64,000 nt of DNA, from positions 295,506,270 through 295,570,269 of the forward strand of contig NC_133650.1 in the NCBI RefSeq assembly GCF_009905375.1. The letters run 5' to 3'. This DNA is from Apium graveolens. Its lineage: Eukaryota; Streptophyta; Magnoliopsida; Apiales; Apiaceae. Positions 9,813-22,205 of the stretch are shown piece by piece. The notes under the pieces are model-generated. The model made no database searches. It was not told the origin of the DNA and saw nothing but the letters and a program-made list of their open reading frames with translations. The position numbers were made by a program, and so were the translations under genes. Numbering within the stretch: the first letter of the stretch is position 1; each line of letters begins with the position of its first letter.

Positions 9813-11957
9813 TGTAATAACCCCCAAAATTTTGAACTTTTTGTAACCCTTGTGAATAGTGTTTTTGCTGAATGAGGAAAGTTTTCATGCCACACTATGT
9901 AGGGGTTCTGTTATGGATATTCTGAGATTTTAGTAGTACTCTATATGGTATATAAGTGTATGTAAAGATCGTCAGAATCCAATTCCGAATACTTTGATTT
10001 TTCCCGGAAATCCACTAGATACGGAAAGAATTGAGTATAAGGTAACAGGATAAAAAGGATTTAAATTAAAGGATTATAAGAGAGGATCATAAAAGGAATA
10101 TAATATATTGCGAAAGGTTAAGGGAACCTAAGTAATAAGATCCCGGGTATGATCCCTCAAACGATAAACGAAAACGAAAGTTAAGCGAACCGTATAACAG
10201 ATCAGCGGTCATTAGGCAAACAATTAGGAAGTTAATCAAAGGGATTAGAGAGGATGATGTCACCCAACCAATGAGAAGAGGACAAAGAGGGGAGGATGAC
10301 ATCATGAGCATGACATAAGGGAAGGAGATGTGGTTGAATTAAAACCACACAAAGTTAAGGCTAAAAAGGTAATTAACCAAAACAAAAACAAAACTTCATC
10401 CACCAAGCCAAACAAATCATTTCATCAAAACAAAAGAAAATTTTATTTCTCTTCACCAAGGGTTGCTCTCGGCTTTTCCTAGTTTTCAAAGAGAAAATTT
10501 TCAAAATCCAAGATCCAAGCTTCCTAAATTGGAACGATAATTCCCTAGTATTCATTATGCATAGTTATGGCTATATTATGAGTTTAAGCCACCAATTCAT
10601 TCTCTGTCTTCTCCAAGAAATCAATGAAGAAGACAATGAATAGTGATTTCAAGGTTTTTAACTTGATTTTTCTTGCTTTTCCTTTAAGATCCAAGCATTC
10701 CTAAGACTCCTCAAGGCTTCTTAAGGCTTCCTAGCTACTCACACCACTTCAAGGAAGGTATATCATCTCCAAACCCTAGCTTTACTATGTATATTAGGAT
10801 GATTTTGGTTTTTATGGTATTAGAGTAGCTTAATGATGGTTGGTTTAGAGTTGGGTTGGAATGGTGGAGATTGGATTGTTGAAATCTTATGATTTGGTTA
10901 AAGAATGTAGTATAGTTTAAATTCAAGTTTTAGGATTAAGTAAATTGATTATAATGAGTTGATTTGGGGCTGTTGTAATGTAGTTTGGATGGAGTTTTGA
11001 TTGGGTTGTGAATTGGGGTTGGATTTGTGGTTGTTTTGAATTGGTTTAAATTTGGGAAATCGCGTAAACATAGCCGTCGTAATGTCCGAATTACTTTAGA
11101 CTGCTTTTGTTCATAACATTAGGACCCGAGAACTCCCTGCTAGATTTTGATCATTGCCATGTTTAGATAGTTCATGTTACGAGCTTCGTTTTGATATGTA
11201 GTTCGTTTGATTCCGATGTACGGTTTAGGAGAAACGACCGTTTTAAGTAACGGCGTTTCGCGAACAAAACATTTCCCCTCGCCTTACTTTGAAACATAGG
11301 TTAAAGACCAAAAAGGGTTAATCAATGTATGAAACAATTATGGTAAGAGTGTTAGGCAGTTGGTAAGACACTCGCGAAGGAATCGCCTTAAAACTCGTAA
11401 TGGTTAAATTATTAAAAATGGTGGAGCCGAGGGTACTCGAGTGACTTAAGAGAATCAGTAAGCGCAAAGCGAGCGTTAGAGTCTAAGTTGGTTAGAGTAT
11501 AGATTTACAAGTGACTTTGGTTTAATTCCAACTTACTTGTTGTTTATAGGTTACCAGACTCGTCCCGAGCCATTCGTAACCCCCAGTCGCTCAGGCAAGT
11601 TTTCTATCCGTTATACTGTTGTTGTGATGTATACACTTGTATATGCATTATCTTGTGATAGATGCATGATGGTTAAATTAGCAAATTCTTGCGATATATT
11701 GTAGCATGTGATATGGTACGTATGCATGCCTGTTTCGTATTCTTGCCATATATATCTGTTGGTTCAGTTGATAATACCTATGCTAGAGAATAGCGGTAAT
11801 TTGCATATACCCTTAGTATAGGGACCCAAAGGTGAAAATATTTTCTAAAACCGGGAGTCGAGGATCCCGAGTAGATTTTTTATATATATATATATATATT
11901 TATATATATGGTTATAGTTTTCAAAACTATTAATCGAATAAGGTTTATTCGATAACT

Positions 11958-12177
11958 TTATATTATTTAATGAATATTATTTCGAATATTCATTCGAGGG
12001 CTTATGACTCAGCTTATTTATTTATTGAATATTATTTCGAATATTCATTCGAGGGCTTAAGACTCAGTTTATATTATTTAATAATTATTAATTGGATATT
12101 AATTTGAGGATGTATGACTCATTTATTTATTTAATGAATATTATATATAATATTCATTCGAGGTATTATGACTCCGC
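11958..12177 (+). repeat. Tandem repeat, 4 x about 55 bp, in F 3' LTR
   Basis: Second copy of the array at 2906-3125, with the same four units and few differences. Confidence 0.85.
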
Positions 12178-12661
12178 TTATTATTTAATAATATTCTTTA
12201 TTTTATTAAAGAATAATGTTCGATAATCAAACTTACTTTTGATTATTCAAATAAAGATATTACTTTCATATAAGTATATCTTTGATTATTTACTATTCAT
12301 TTCAAGTATAAGTTTTCCAACTTCTACCTCAATTATTCTTTATGGGAATATTATTTAAATAATAATATTCAGATATTTTTTTATATTGAGACTGATTTAC
12401 TTTATTAAATCAGCATTATTCCAAACACTCTTTAAAGTGTTTTCGAGTCTTCAAAATGATTTTTAAAAGTTAGAGCGGATCCCAAAACTCATTTTTTTTA
12501 TATTTAAGATCTTCCTTTTAAAGGGGATTTAAATACTCGCTCAAAACCTGAGGGATCCGACTCTATGGTGTATTTTATATTCGCAACAAGGTTGCAGTTT
12601 TGGTAAATGAATTGATTACTTACCCAACGTTCGGGAAGTAAGTCCATCTATCGAGTCGGCA

Positions 12662-12751
12662 TAAGCAACATGGGCTCAGTGGGCGTCCATGATAGTGTAA
12701 GTGGCTCAGTGGGAGTCCATCAAATGCGTAAGTGGCTGAGTGGCAGTCCAG
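12662..12751 (+). repeat. Tandem repeat, 3 x 30 bp, in F 3' LTR
   Basis: Second copy of the array at 3611-3700, units starting at 12662, 12692 and 12722. Confidence 0.8.
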
Positions 12752-13337
12752 CATAAGGTCCTATTGCGACCAGGGTGATGACCAGTGGGGAATTCGTCCA
12801 TCTACTAGTAGAAAAGGTTACTTATTGGTATCTTTGCCTGATCAGCAAGATATCGGGTTTATGCCACAATTCTTTTTCCCTTTCAAAAAAATTAATTGGA
12901 TGTTACAAACTCTGTTCATACTTTACATGACAGAGGTTTTCAGGGACTGTATAAAGAAGATGTATATGTGGACATATATATCGGAACTTAATGAAGTATA
13001 TCATAACTTCATTTCCTTCAATAATACTTCAAAGAATTAATCTATTCAAATCTGTCTTGTAGTCTCATCCATGTGATGAACTGTTGAAAGCTCATTATAC
13101 TTTGAACAGTGGTAGTTCGAGTAACTTTATAAATGATATAAGTATAGTGAAGTATTTGGTAACTTCATCCCTTGTTTTTTTATTTATATCCAGTAAGTAA
13201 TTATCTTACACTTGATAAAGGATTCTAGTAAGTATCCGTTTAGATACTTGTATTATTGTTATCACTATATATTATCTTGCGAGCTGTAAGGCTCACTCTT
13301 GCTTTATTTCTTCATTACATAACAACAGTTAGGAAAG

Positions 13338-13460
13338 ATGGCCAGACTCCAGCAGACCCAGCGCAAGCGCGTGGGAAGCGTCCCGCGTCTTCCCGTTGAT
13401 GTTGTAGCTGCTATAGCTGCAGAGGTAGATCTATTGGTAGATCAGGCATTCTACTTTTGA
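13338..13460 (+). CDS. LTR mini-ORF, 3' LTR copy (40 aa)
   Basis: Same frame, length, ATG and stop as 4287-4409. The one replacement seen is GAA to GAT (Glu to Asp) just after the candidate splice site, where the GT is kept (GAG GTAGAT). From a 3' LTR it would not be followed by its own pre-gag exon. Confidence 0.3.
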   Translation: MARLQQTQRKRVGSVPRLPVDVVAAIAAEVDLLVDQAFYF

Positions 13461-13717
13461 GAATCAATTATGTATAATTATAACTTGTGGCAGATAATGG
13501 CAATTAACTATAAATTTATCAAGTAATCATTTTGGGTTGTAATAACTTTTAATTGTGGATTCAAAGACTGGTACTTATTTCAATTTCATCTCTGAGACTA
13601 TAACGGGTTGTGGTGTGTGTTAGTGTGGGGTCACAACATAAGGTTATTTAATATTAATTAAGTGAAGTGATATTGTGGAAAGAAAGACCGTGACAACCCG
13701 GATCCCTGACCCCGGAT

Positions 13718-16700
13718 CCGGTCACAACAGTTTTGCATAAATAGTGATATTGTTAAAGAATGCTTTAGAATTCCTAATAATACCGCTACTGCTCCACACA
13801 CAGACACTGACATAGTTAACATGCTAAATTCCATGGGCTATGCACTTACCACCTCTAAGTTAAGTAAAATTAGGAGGTTAGGTCTTAGAAAGGAATGGAG
13901 CTTTATGTGTGATATGGTAACTAAGGTATTCTCTGGTAAGATTAGTAACTTTGATTCTGTTAATATTTCTATGCTTAACATGCTTTACATGCTAGTTACT
14001 GATAATTACTTTAATTTCAGTGACTTGGTCTTGTTTGAGTTAGGCTTTAATTTAGAAGAACTCATTAAGAGAGATAAAAGTGTCTATTATGCTAGATTCT
14101 TTATGATGCTTGCTAACCATCTCATTGAGAACATTGTGATTGAGAACCCAACCAACAAGCTGAATTGTTGGGTTCAAGAAAGAAGGATTATTGCAGATCT
14201 CAACAGGACAAACCACCACAAATAGGTGCCTCTCTTTTATTTATCAATCATGGAGGGACCTCAGGTAAGTGAGGTAAGTTCTATTGTCTCCACTCTTCCA
14301 ACCACACAAACTTCTTTGCCTTCAAATGTAGCAATGACATCCGTGTCAATGATCCAAGTCTAAGAAATTTCAAAATCCAAGTCTAAGAAAGCCCCCTCTA
14401 GTTTCTTTCAAAAGAAACCAGTTGAAAAATCCATTAAACAAAAAGAAGGGAGTGTGAAGGTGAGTGAGAAAGGTGAGGGACAGGGTGAAAATCAAAGAAA
14501 CCCTAAGAATAATGCTGGTGAGAAGAGTGTACCCAAACCTAGCCACACCACAGTTTCCCAACAAACTATGGTTGTTAATAAGGAAATAAGCTCAATTCTA
14601 GTTTCATCCTCCCAAAAGGATGTTACTATTGAAACAAGCTCCCAACTAGGAGCACAGGCCAAGAGGTGTAGGGACACTAGCTCACCACAAACTTATGCTA
14701 GAAAGAAAATATCAAAAACCCTTGGAGATGCACAGGGCACACACACAGTGCAAACTGGTGCTAAAGACCCAGTCATTGCACCATCTCAAAGTCAGGTTGA
14801 TGTGACTCCAATAAATGTGGAGTCACAACCAAAATATTTAACAATTGAAGCACCCGAAACACCAAATTCACCCACACATTCACTGGATGTTGACATGATC
14901 AATACATCACTTCCAAATTCTCCATCTTTAACTCTATTGGAGAAGCCAAAAATCCAAGCAAGTGAGCATCATCTTTTAGATGATTTGTTGGCTAAGTTGC
15001 CATTTCTTTCTGAGTCTATTGAGACATCTGTGCCAAAATTTTCATCAATCTGCACAGAGTCTATAATAGTCTCCACTCCAAGCTTATTCATTTCTTCTAT
15101 CCCGATGGATATTCATCATCTGTCGAGTAGTGATTGTATCCTGACGGATAAGCTTGACAACAGTCATCCGTCGGATAACCATACTATTGTCCCGATGGAT
15201 ATTCCTCATCCGCCAGGTGTCTCTGCACAAATTCAAATTTCTTCAATTCTTACAAGTGCAGAAGTCTTAGTGGTTGTACAATCACTCTTAGGACAGAGGG
15301 AAGGGAGTGAATTGAGTGAGAGGCTGGGTTGCTCCCAAGGAAAAAAGAGAGAATAAAAGTGATCAAATGCAGTCCATTTCTTCAGGACTAGCAAAAGTGA
15401 GTAGAGGAGTCCCACCTTAGATGGTGAAGGTGAGGGTGTGAGGGTGGGGAGCCAAGGGGAGCTCTTGATGCAAAAAGAGAGAGAAATTAAGAGAAATGCA
15501 GGTACAGGAGAGATAAGGATGGACATCATTGCTAGTGAGTCAATGAATGCCAATGATGCAGACATAGAGAAACTATCTCAGCATAATCAAGTTGTTATAG
15601 GTTCCATCTCTTTGGATGCTGAGGTATTTACTCCTCCTGTTACAGCATATTAAATTTTGACTAGACAGGGCAATGAAAATGCAGAAAGAATGCTGAACTT
15701 GGTGCACACCACCCAGTCTATGCAAAGAGCTAAGGATGTCATCACAGTTATGTCACTTAGAGCTGATGATGATATTGACTATGCGACTGGGGAATCTGCT
15801 GATTTCTTTGGAAATGATGGTGAAAGTGAGGAGCTCCTGAACATAGGGGAGAAACAGGCACCCGTTCTATATCTGGCCTTCTTTCATGGGCATTCTCCAA
15901 GGACTGTGATCTTCAACATTTCAAGGTTACCCTCATTCATCAAATTCAGGAAATACACAATGCTATTCAATCTACAACAGATGCAGGCACCAGGCAGCTC
16001 TTACAGGCACATCTAAATTCTCTGCAAATGCATCAAATTCAAGGCCTTCAACACAACCAGGATATCACTTCTATCAAGACAGAGATCAATCAAGTAAAGA
16101 AGGATATTTCTGACAGATTAGATGCCAAACTTCCAGAAGCTACAATGATTGATATTAAAAGATAGCTAAGGAAGAACACTGATCTTGCAACCAAGGTGGA
16201 TTCCTTGGATAAAAGAATGACTGCTATGAAAGCTTCTCTAATAGCTATTCATCTACATCAAGCACAATAAACAGACTTGCTTCAAAAGCTAGTGGCAGAA
16301 CAAACCTCTTTCTCTACTCTACTTGCTGATAATAAAAAGGGGGAGAAAGACAGCACTATTATCCCAATCAGTCAAGAGGAATCAAGGAGTGAGGGGGAGC
16401 AGAAAGTACTAAACATCCAAGTCAGCAAAGTAATTATGCCAACAATTGCTTTCACAAAGCCACCAGTCATGGACAACATTGACATAATAAATCTGGCAAC
16501 AGCAAGACTAAACACAGATGACAAACTGCTAAAGATTGATGTAGCAGTAGCTGAGAAGGAGTTAAAAGAAAAATGGAGAAAGATATATACTAAAATTCGA
16601 CAAAAGTTTGGGCCAATTCAAAAGCCATAAAAAACATTCATTTTTAAATCTCAAGTCAAGAACATCTCTGTGAATGAAATGAGTATGAATTATCTGGAAA

Positions 16701-17177
16701 AGGCCAAACATCTTGCATCAAATCTCCAAAAGAAGATCTAATCATGAAGCCTAAAAGGAACTACATAAAGTTTTCAGACAAAAATCCTATGGATATTGTG
16801 TATGAGACACCTAGGCCAGATGAGAAGAAGCTGTTGGCTAGGTCAATTGCCTCTTACAAAGATCAAGCTGATTCAGCACTCAAAAGAAGATTAGCCAAGA
16901 TTTATAGAAATGGTAAGGAAATTTGTGTGGTGGCTGGACACCCCATGTTTGTGGAAGCTAAGAAGGAGGAGAAAAAAAGAATCAGGCAAGAAAAGAAGCA
17001 ATCTGCTCTGGATGCTAAAAAGCTTAAATAAAAGAAGAAGCAAGCTGCTATCTTGGCCAAGCTTCAAGATATAAAAACCACAACATAAATTCCTGTACAA
17101 CCAACTGTAATTGCTGAACCTAAGGGTCATAAAGTGCAAGAAGAACCACAGCAGAAAAGAAGATTCAGATACAAGCT
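13718..17177 (+). pseudogene. Sirevirus A ORF2 (env-like position), 5' and central part
   Basis: Extra ORF downstream of copia pol. It starts abruptly where F's LTR ends, at a point matching about residue 90 of the D copy. The conserved N-terminal domain follows (GYALTTSKL, then RKEWSFMCDMVTKVFSG-like, 13830-13945). Next comes a Ser/Thr/Pro-rich region with CATCCGTCG-type motifs (15101-15216), then a helical/coiled-coil part (about 15900-16260) with an internal AAAAAGGGGGAGAAAG tract (about 16333), and a Lys-rich part with RRLAKIYRNGKEICVV (about 16885). Stops and frameshifts split it into at least six pieces, for example TAG 14223, TAA about 15651 and TAA 16014. The function of such ORFs is unproven; an envelope role is the traditional guess, and I see no clear signal peptide or transmembrane anchor. 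Confidence 0.8.
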
Positions 17178-18196
17178 TGTTAGTCCCTTAACAATATGAC
17201 AAGAATTACAGAAGGGGGGTTGAATGGAATTCTTGAAACTTTTTCTTGAAATAAAATATTCTAACTCAAATATAAATATAAGTGTATTGATTAGAACAAT
17301 GCGGAATAAAACTTATGTGAATTAAAACACAAGTAATTAAAAACAAGAGTCTTTAAAAACTTTCTGGTGGATTTGAATGATTCCACCAGAGATATATATT
17401 ATATATCGAGAGAACTCTGTGTAATGTTACACAGCTGCTTACAAATGTTGAACTACTGAGAATACAGAGAAATGCTAAGAATTCAGCTTACAAATGTTTC
17501 TCTATTGTTGTATTTCAGATCTTTTTTTCTATTTGCTACTTCTTGGTTTATATATTACCAAGATTACAAAGTCAAAAGACAGGATCATTATATAAACTAT
17601 CGGGTCTAATACTTTGCTACTTTGTTCTCTATTACCCAGTTAATAGGCTTCCTCATTTCATTTGCATACACTTCGACGCATGTGACTATGCTGTCACTGT
17701 CAACTGATATTTGAATTCTTTATCCGTTGAGTACATGATCATCCGTCGATTTTATGATCATCCGTTGATGGCTTCATTGATCATCCGTTGACTGCTATAT
17801 TGAACATTCGTTGATAGCCATTTGATCATCCGTCGACTGCTTTGTCAATCATCCGTCGGTAGCTATTTTGGCACTTGACTTCAATTCATTTATGCAGAAT
17901 TATAAGACATCATCTATGTACAATTAATCAACCTATTCTGCATATCTAGTTAAAGTCAACATGACTTATATGCTACTACAGAATCTATACAAAGGTGTAT
18001 GCAAAAATGTGCTACAGACTCATTATTACATAAGCTACTCACTCGATGGATAATAAGTCATCATCCGTCGGGACTATAATGAGTTATCCGTCGGGACTAT
18101 AATTCTTATCCGTCGAGTGCTACATTATTTTACTAAGTAAAATCTACTTAGGTGTTTTGTTTAAGTAATCATCAAGTACACAACATATGCACAACA
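17178..18196 (-). mobile_element. Solo LTR of the A/B Sirevirus family, minus strand, TSD AAGCT
   Basis: 1019 bp running TGTTAG to ACAACA on the plus strand (its own 5' end is at 18196). It is flanked by direct repeats AAGCT at 17173-17177 and 18197-18201. Removing it restores continuity of ORF2 as in B near 37345. It is the reverse complement of the LTRs at 19275 and 27165 but clearly older than their mutual divergence. It contains a dense set of (T)GATCATCCGTCG motifs (17718-17870, 18038-18122) and a TATA box (17547-17554, minus). It was formed by LTR-LTR recombination of a full element. Confidence 0.93.
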
Positions 18197-19069
18197 AAGC
18201 TCCATTCCAAGAGAAAATTGGACTTTAGTGATGAAGAAATGGAAGACCAAATTCCTAAAAAGTCCACAACTTTAACTCAAACATCAAAAACCTCAATTGT
18301 ATTTGAAGAATTCAAGATGGTGGATCCAACTAGGAATATTCATGGTGAGCCCATAATTCCAAAGGATGAACCAGTGGACTAGGATAGTTTGCCAATTCCT
18401 GAGCTGAACTTTCCTATCTTCAAGCTAAAGAAGACAAAGATTAGAGCAAGCAAGAAAGTGAGACCAGTGACTCTCAAATCCAAGACCCTAGTCAAATCTC
18501 AATCCACAGTCAACAAAGGAGATATGTTGTACATCTGTGATATCAAAGATTTCTCTGACATTAACCTCTACTTAGATGAATTGGAAGAAGTTAGAGGAAT
18601 TGATGCTTACAAACATCTACCTGAAAGGCTAGTATTCAAATACAAGGGAGGAAAAGAGATCATAAATCCTTCTAGAAAGCCAATCTGTTCTAATAAAGAT
18701 CTACTCATCCTTCAAAAAGAACTTTTGGTACAATGTGACTGCAAGGAGACTGGTTCTAAAGAAGATTGAGGAGCTGATGAGTAATAAAGCTAAAGATGCA
18801 CTTCCAAAAACTCTATCAATTCCCTTCACAGGAAAGAGAGTGCATTTAAGGCCTTATTGGTTGATGGAATTCAGGGATGAAAAGGGAGTTAGAAGATTTT
18901 TAAATTGGAGGACCAGTTGAGTATCTCTAGCAATGAGACTCTGTTGGAAATGCAAGGAATGCTAGATCTCTCAGAAGCTGATGAACTTGAATTCCACAGA
19001 CAACTCCAAAAACAGATAGAAGAGAACAACATGAGGCTTGGGAAGAAACCTAGACAATCAAGAAAATAG
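18197..19069 (+). pseudogene. Sirevirus A ORF2, C-terminal part
   Basis: Continuation of ORF2 after the solo LTR. It encodes a conserved C-terminal domain: VDPTRNIHGEPIIPKDEPVD, then GDMLYICDIKDFSDINLYLD and KRVHLRPYWLMEFRDEKGVR. It ends with a basic tail and TAG at 19067-19069. Breaks: TAG about 18380, frameshifts near 18660 and 18770 (a segment is missing compared with B 37805-37830), and a frameshift near 18900. The same domain is intact over 284 codons in B (37362-38216). No family recognised. 19070-19263 is a 3' untranslated stretch. Confidence 0.8.
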
Positions 19070-19263
19070 ACTTATTTGCTCAGACTAGAGGAGCACCTTG
19101 ATAATGATTGTGAACTATTCTTTGTATACTTTGCATTGTTCAATTTTTAGTAAATATTGCAGATGTTATTAGTTTTATCTACAATTTTCAATCTATATTC
19201 TTAGAGTGTTTTGTTATCATCAAGTTTCTCTTAATTTATGGATACAATTCCAGTAGACATAAA

Positions 19264-19274
19264 TTGGGGGAGAT
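19264..19274 (+). other. Polypurine tract of Sirevirus A
   Basis: TTGGGGGAGAT directly precedes the 3' LTR start TGTTAGGAATA. It is identical in core to the tract of D (57487-57497). Confidence 0.88.
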
Positions 19275-20057
19275 TGTTAGGAATATATTTGTGAACTTGA
19301 TAATAAATTATACAAAACACCTTAGTAGATTTAACTTAGTAAATTTTATAGCACTCGATGGATGATCAAACATAGTCCCAACGGATAATTCAATATAGTC
19401 CCGACGGATGATGATTTGACATCCATCGAGTGAGTAGCTTATGTAATAATAAGTAGTGTAGCACATTTCTGCAAACAACTTTGTGTAGATTCTGTAGGAG
19501 CTTATGAGTCATGTTGACTACTAGTAGATATGCAGAATAGGTTGATTAATTGTAAATATGAGATTTCTTGAAATTCTGCATAAGTGAAATGGAGTCAAGT
19601 GTCAAATAGCTACCCGACGGATGATCAACAAAGCTACGCGACGGATAAAAAGCATGTACTCGACGGATGATCAAATCCAAATATCTGTTGACAGTAACAA
19701 CACAGTCACATACGTTGGGTGTTTGCAAAAGGAATGTGGCAGCCTGTTTAACAGGAAATTGAGAACAAAGAAGCATTACCATTTCCATGCAAGGTATGAA
19801 GATTTTCAAAGATGCCGAAATAGAGTAATGAAGCAGCATGGAGTTAGACTTGATAGGTTTTGTTTTATTATCCTGTCTTATTACCATGTAAACTTGGTGA
19901 TATATAAACCAAGTGTAGCTAGTAGAACAAACAACTAAGCAAACACATTTTAGGAGAGAAATAGAAAAGGTTGTACTTGTCAAGAATTTCTATGTAGTTT
20001 GTTTGTTCAACTTGTAAAAGCAGCTGTGAGCCAATTTGAGCTTCACAGAGTTCTCAA

Positions 20058-20101
<44 letters not shown>

Positions 20102-20308
20102 GGTGGATACATTCAAATCCACTGGAAAGTTTTAAAGACTTGTGTTTTTATTACTTTGTGTTTGATTTATTTAATCCTTTCATTCCGCACTTTGTAAATC
20201 AAAACACATATCTATCGAGTTAAGAACTATTTTTAAATCTTGAAAAAGAAGCCAGAATTACATTCAATCCCCCTTCTGTAATTCTTGTTGTATTGTTAGG
20301 GAATAACA
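19275..20308 (+). repeat. 3' LTR of Sirevirus A (1034 bp)
   Basis: Starts TGTTAGGAATA and ends GGGAATAACA; Sirevirus C RT sequence follows at once, so this is the right edge of A inside C. It contains CGACGGATGATCA-type motifs at 19350-19435 and 19610-19675, a TATA box TATATAAA (19901-19908), a (TA)n microsatellite (20061-20100), and near its end an inverted repeat GAATTACA / TGTAATTC (20255-20262 and 20277-20284) with a C-rich loop. Confidence 0.92.
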
Positions 20309-21491
20309 GTATCAAATGGATGTGAAAAGTGCATTCCTTAATGGTGAATTGGAAGAAAAAGTCTATATACAACAACCATTTGGCTTTGAAGATCCAGAAT
20401 TTCCAAACTTTGTTTATAAACTGCTAAAGGCTCTCTATGGATTGAAGCAAACACCTAGAGAATGATATGATACAATACACTGTCAGAATTTATAGTCAAA
20501 TATGGATTCACTAGAGGTACAATTGACAAGACTATATTCTACAAGCAGCATGGTGATGACATTATCCTAGTTCAAATCTATGTGGATGATATCATTTTTT
20601 GTTCTACTAATGAAAAGTTGTGTCAAAGATTCTCAAGAATCATGTAGAGTGAATATGAGATGAGCATGATGGGAGAGCTAAGTTATTTCCTTGGTCTTCA
20701 AGTTAGTCAAAGGAATGATTGCATCTTTATCAGTCAAACCAAGTATGTCAAAGATCTATTGAAGAAATTTGGAATGGTTGACTGCTCACCTGCATCAACA
20801 CCTATGTCTACAGCTACCAAGTTGGATGAGGATATGAAAGGAAAAAGTGTAGACATATCAGGGTATAGAGAAATGGTTGGATCTTTGTTGTACTTAACTG
20901 CTAGTAGACCATACATCATATTTACAACATGTCTGTGTGCTAGAATTCAAGCAAATTCTAAAGAATCAAAATTGATGGCTGTCAAGAGGATTTTCAAATA
21001 TTTAAAGGGAACAACAAACTTGGGATTGTGGTATCCTAAAGGAACTGGTTTTGAAGCTGTTGGGTACACAGATGCAGATTTTGCTGGATGCAGGGTAGAC
21101 AGAAAAAGTACAAGTGGAAGCTGTCAGTTCCTGGTCAAAGACTTATATCATGGTATAGTAAGAAATAACAATCCGTGTCAACTTCCACAGCTGAGGCTGA
21201 ATACGTAGCTGCTGGAAGTTTCTGCGCTCAAGTGCTTTGGATTAGAAATCAACTAATGGACTATGGCCTAGTGTTAAATAAAAATTCTTATTATGTGTGA
21301 CAATTCTAGTGCTATATCCATTGTTGCTAATTCAATTAATCATTCTAGAACTAAGCACATTGATGGTACTATTGAGCTTATTTTTGTTCCAACATAAAAA
21401 ACAATTAGCTGATATTTTCACTAAACCTTTGGATGAAGCAACTTTCACTAGACTTGTAGGTAAAATTGGTATGTTAAATTCTTCATCCTAA
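20309..21491 (+). pseudogene. Sirevirus C: reverse transcriptase (C-terminal part) and RNase H
   Basis: Resumes copia RT at [15 protein letters not shown], where A is inserted. The catalytic YVDD is intact (about 20580-20591, YVDDIIFCST). RT thumb and RNase H follow (GELSYFLGLQV, then YTDADFAGCRVDRKSTSG). The end is ADIFTKPLDEATFTRLV and a stop near 21489. Breaks: TGA about 20464, frameshift near 20480, TAG 20647, frameshifts near 21130 and 21290. C is a third Sirevirus family, clearly distinct from A/B and from D. Its 5' half lies left of the window, beyond A. Confidence 0.9.
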
Positions 21492-22205
21492 AGGCAAGAC
21501 CTCGGCTAATGTGTTGCAGCAAATTAATTTCTGATAAATCAAAATTAATTTGATTTAATTAGAAATTAATTGGAATATGAATTATAAATATTTCAGGATT
21601 CTCAGTATATTTATTTTTTAAAATTCAAATTTAACTTGAAAATTTTATAATTCTAAGTAAAGCTGCCTAAATCTTAATTCACATTTTCATTAGGTGAAAG
21701 TAATATGAGACAGAATTGAGAAAGAACAAAAGTATGTAGAGAACTGAGTTCTCGATAAATCTAAATGACTTCTCGACAAGTCATTTTGAGACTTCTCGAC
21801 AGAGTTCTCGATTAGTCTTTTCCATGACTTCTCGATGGACTTCTCGATAAGCCTCTTTATAACTTCTTGATAAGTATTGTAAAGATCTCAATATACTTAT
21901 CTATATGGAGTTCTCGACAAGTTCAAATTTTAGACACCTCAATAACTCAGAACTGGAATAATTTTCTTTAATAAATTGATTCAGTAAAATACTTTTAATA
22001 TTATATAATCCATTCTAATTTTATATTGATTTACTCAATATAAATTGGAATAATTTAGTCCAATTATGACAAACTGGGTATTTGTACAACATCTCGATAA
22101 GTCACTATCTAGTTCTCGATAAGAGTCAAGAAAGTGACATCTCGACATGAGTTCTCTATAAGTCATGTGACTTCTCTACAAGAAAATACCGATCGTTCAT
22201 TCTTT
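21492..22205 (+). promoter_or_regulatory. Sirevirus C spacer with repeated TTCTCGA(T/C)AAG motif
   Basis: A non-coding stretch between pol and ORF2. From 21745 to 22260 it holds about 14 copies of a short motif of the form (A/G)(C/G)TTCTCGATAAGTC or CTCGACAAG, irregularly spaced. Between the motifs it is AT-rich. No ORF is evident. The motif differs from those of the A/B and D families, but the arrangement is analogous. Confidence 0.7.

Larger units (their letters stand above)
754..13720 (+). mobile_element. Ty3/gypsy element F, Tekay/Del-like chromovirus, integrase-deleted
   Basis: An almost complete LTR retrotransposon: 5' LTR 754-4680, PBS 4685, a pre-gag ORF, gag, protease, RT, RNase H, chromodomain, PPT 9801 and a 3' LTR from 9813. 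The C-terminal chromodomain-like segment and the nearly 4-kb LTRs fit the Tekay/Del lineage. The LTRs differ at roughly 1-2% of sites by eye, so the insertion is fairly recent. The integrase catalytic region is absent although the frame stays open. The 3' LTR lacks its last dozen or so bases (the TGTTACA end seen at 4674-4680), and no target duplication flanks the element, so its right edge was lost in a later deletion. It sits in the RT of Sirevirus A. Confidence 0.93.
9813..13720 (+). repeat. 3' LTR of gypsy element F, 3' end truncated
   Basis: Matches 754-4667 throughout, including AT microsatellite (about 11879-11900), tandem repeats, TATA box and mini-ORF. It diverges after CGGATC near 13718: the TGGGGGTGTTACA end of the 5' copy is replaced by CGGTCACAACAG, which belongs to ORF2 of Sirevirus A. 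The loss of the terminal CA and of any TSD points to a deletion that crossed the element edge. Confidence 0.9.

Noticed and set aside
12732..13040. 102-codon ORF in the F 3' LTR
   Set aside because: It starts within the 30-bp repeat and is not open in the matching part of the 5' LTR (3672-3990); chance frame.
17718..18122. Regularly recurring ATCATCCGTCG units, looking like a CRISPR-type array
   Set aside because: Units are short, irregularly spaced and imperfect, lie within a plant solo LTR, and recur in coding parts of the same family; no cas genes.
20061..20100. Long (TA)n tract, also at 27968 and 2828
   Set aside because: Simple microsatellites inherited with the LTRs; no further signal.
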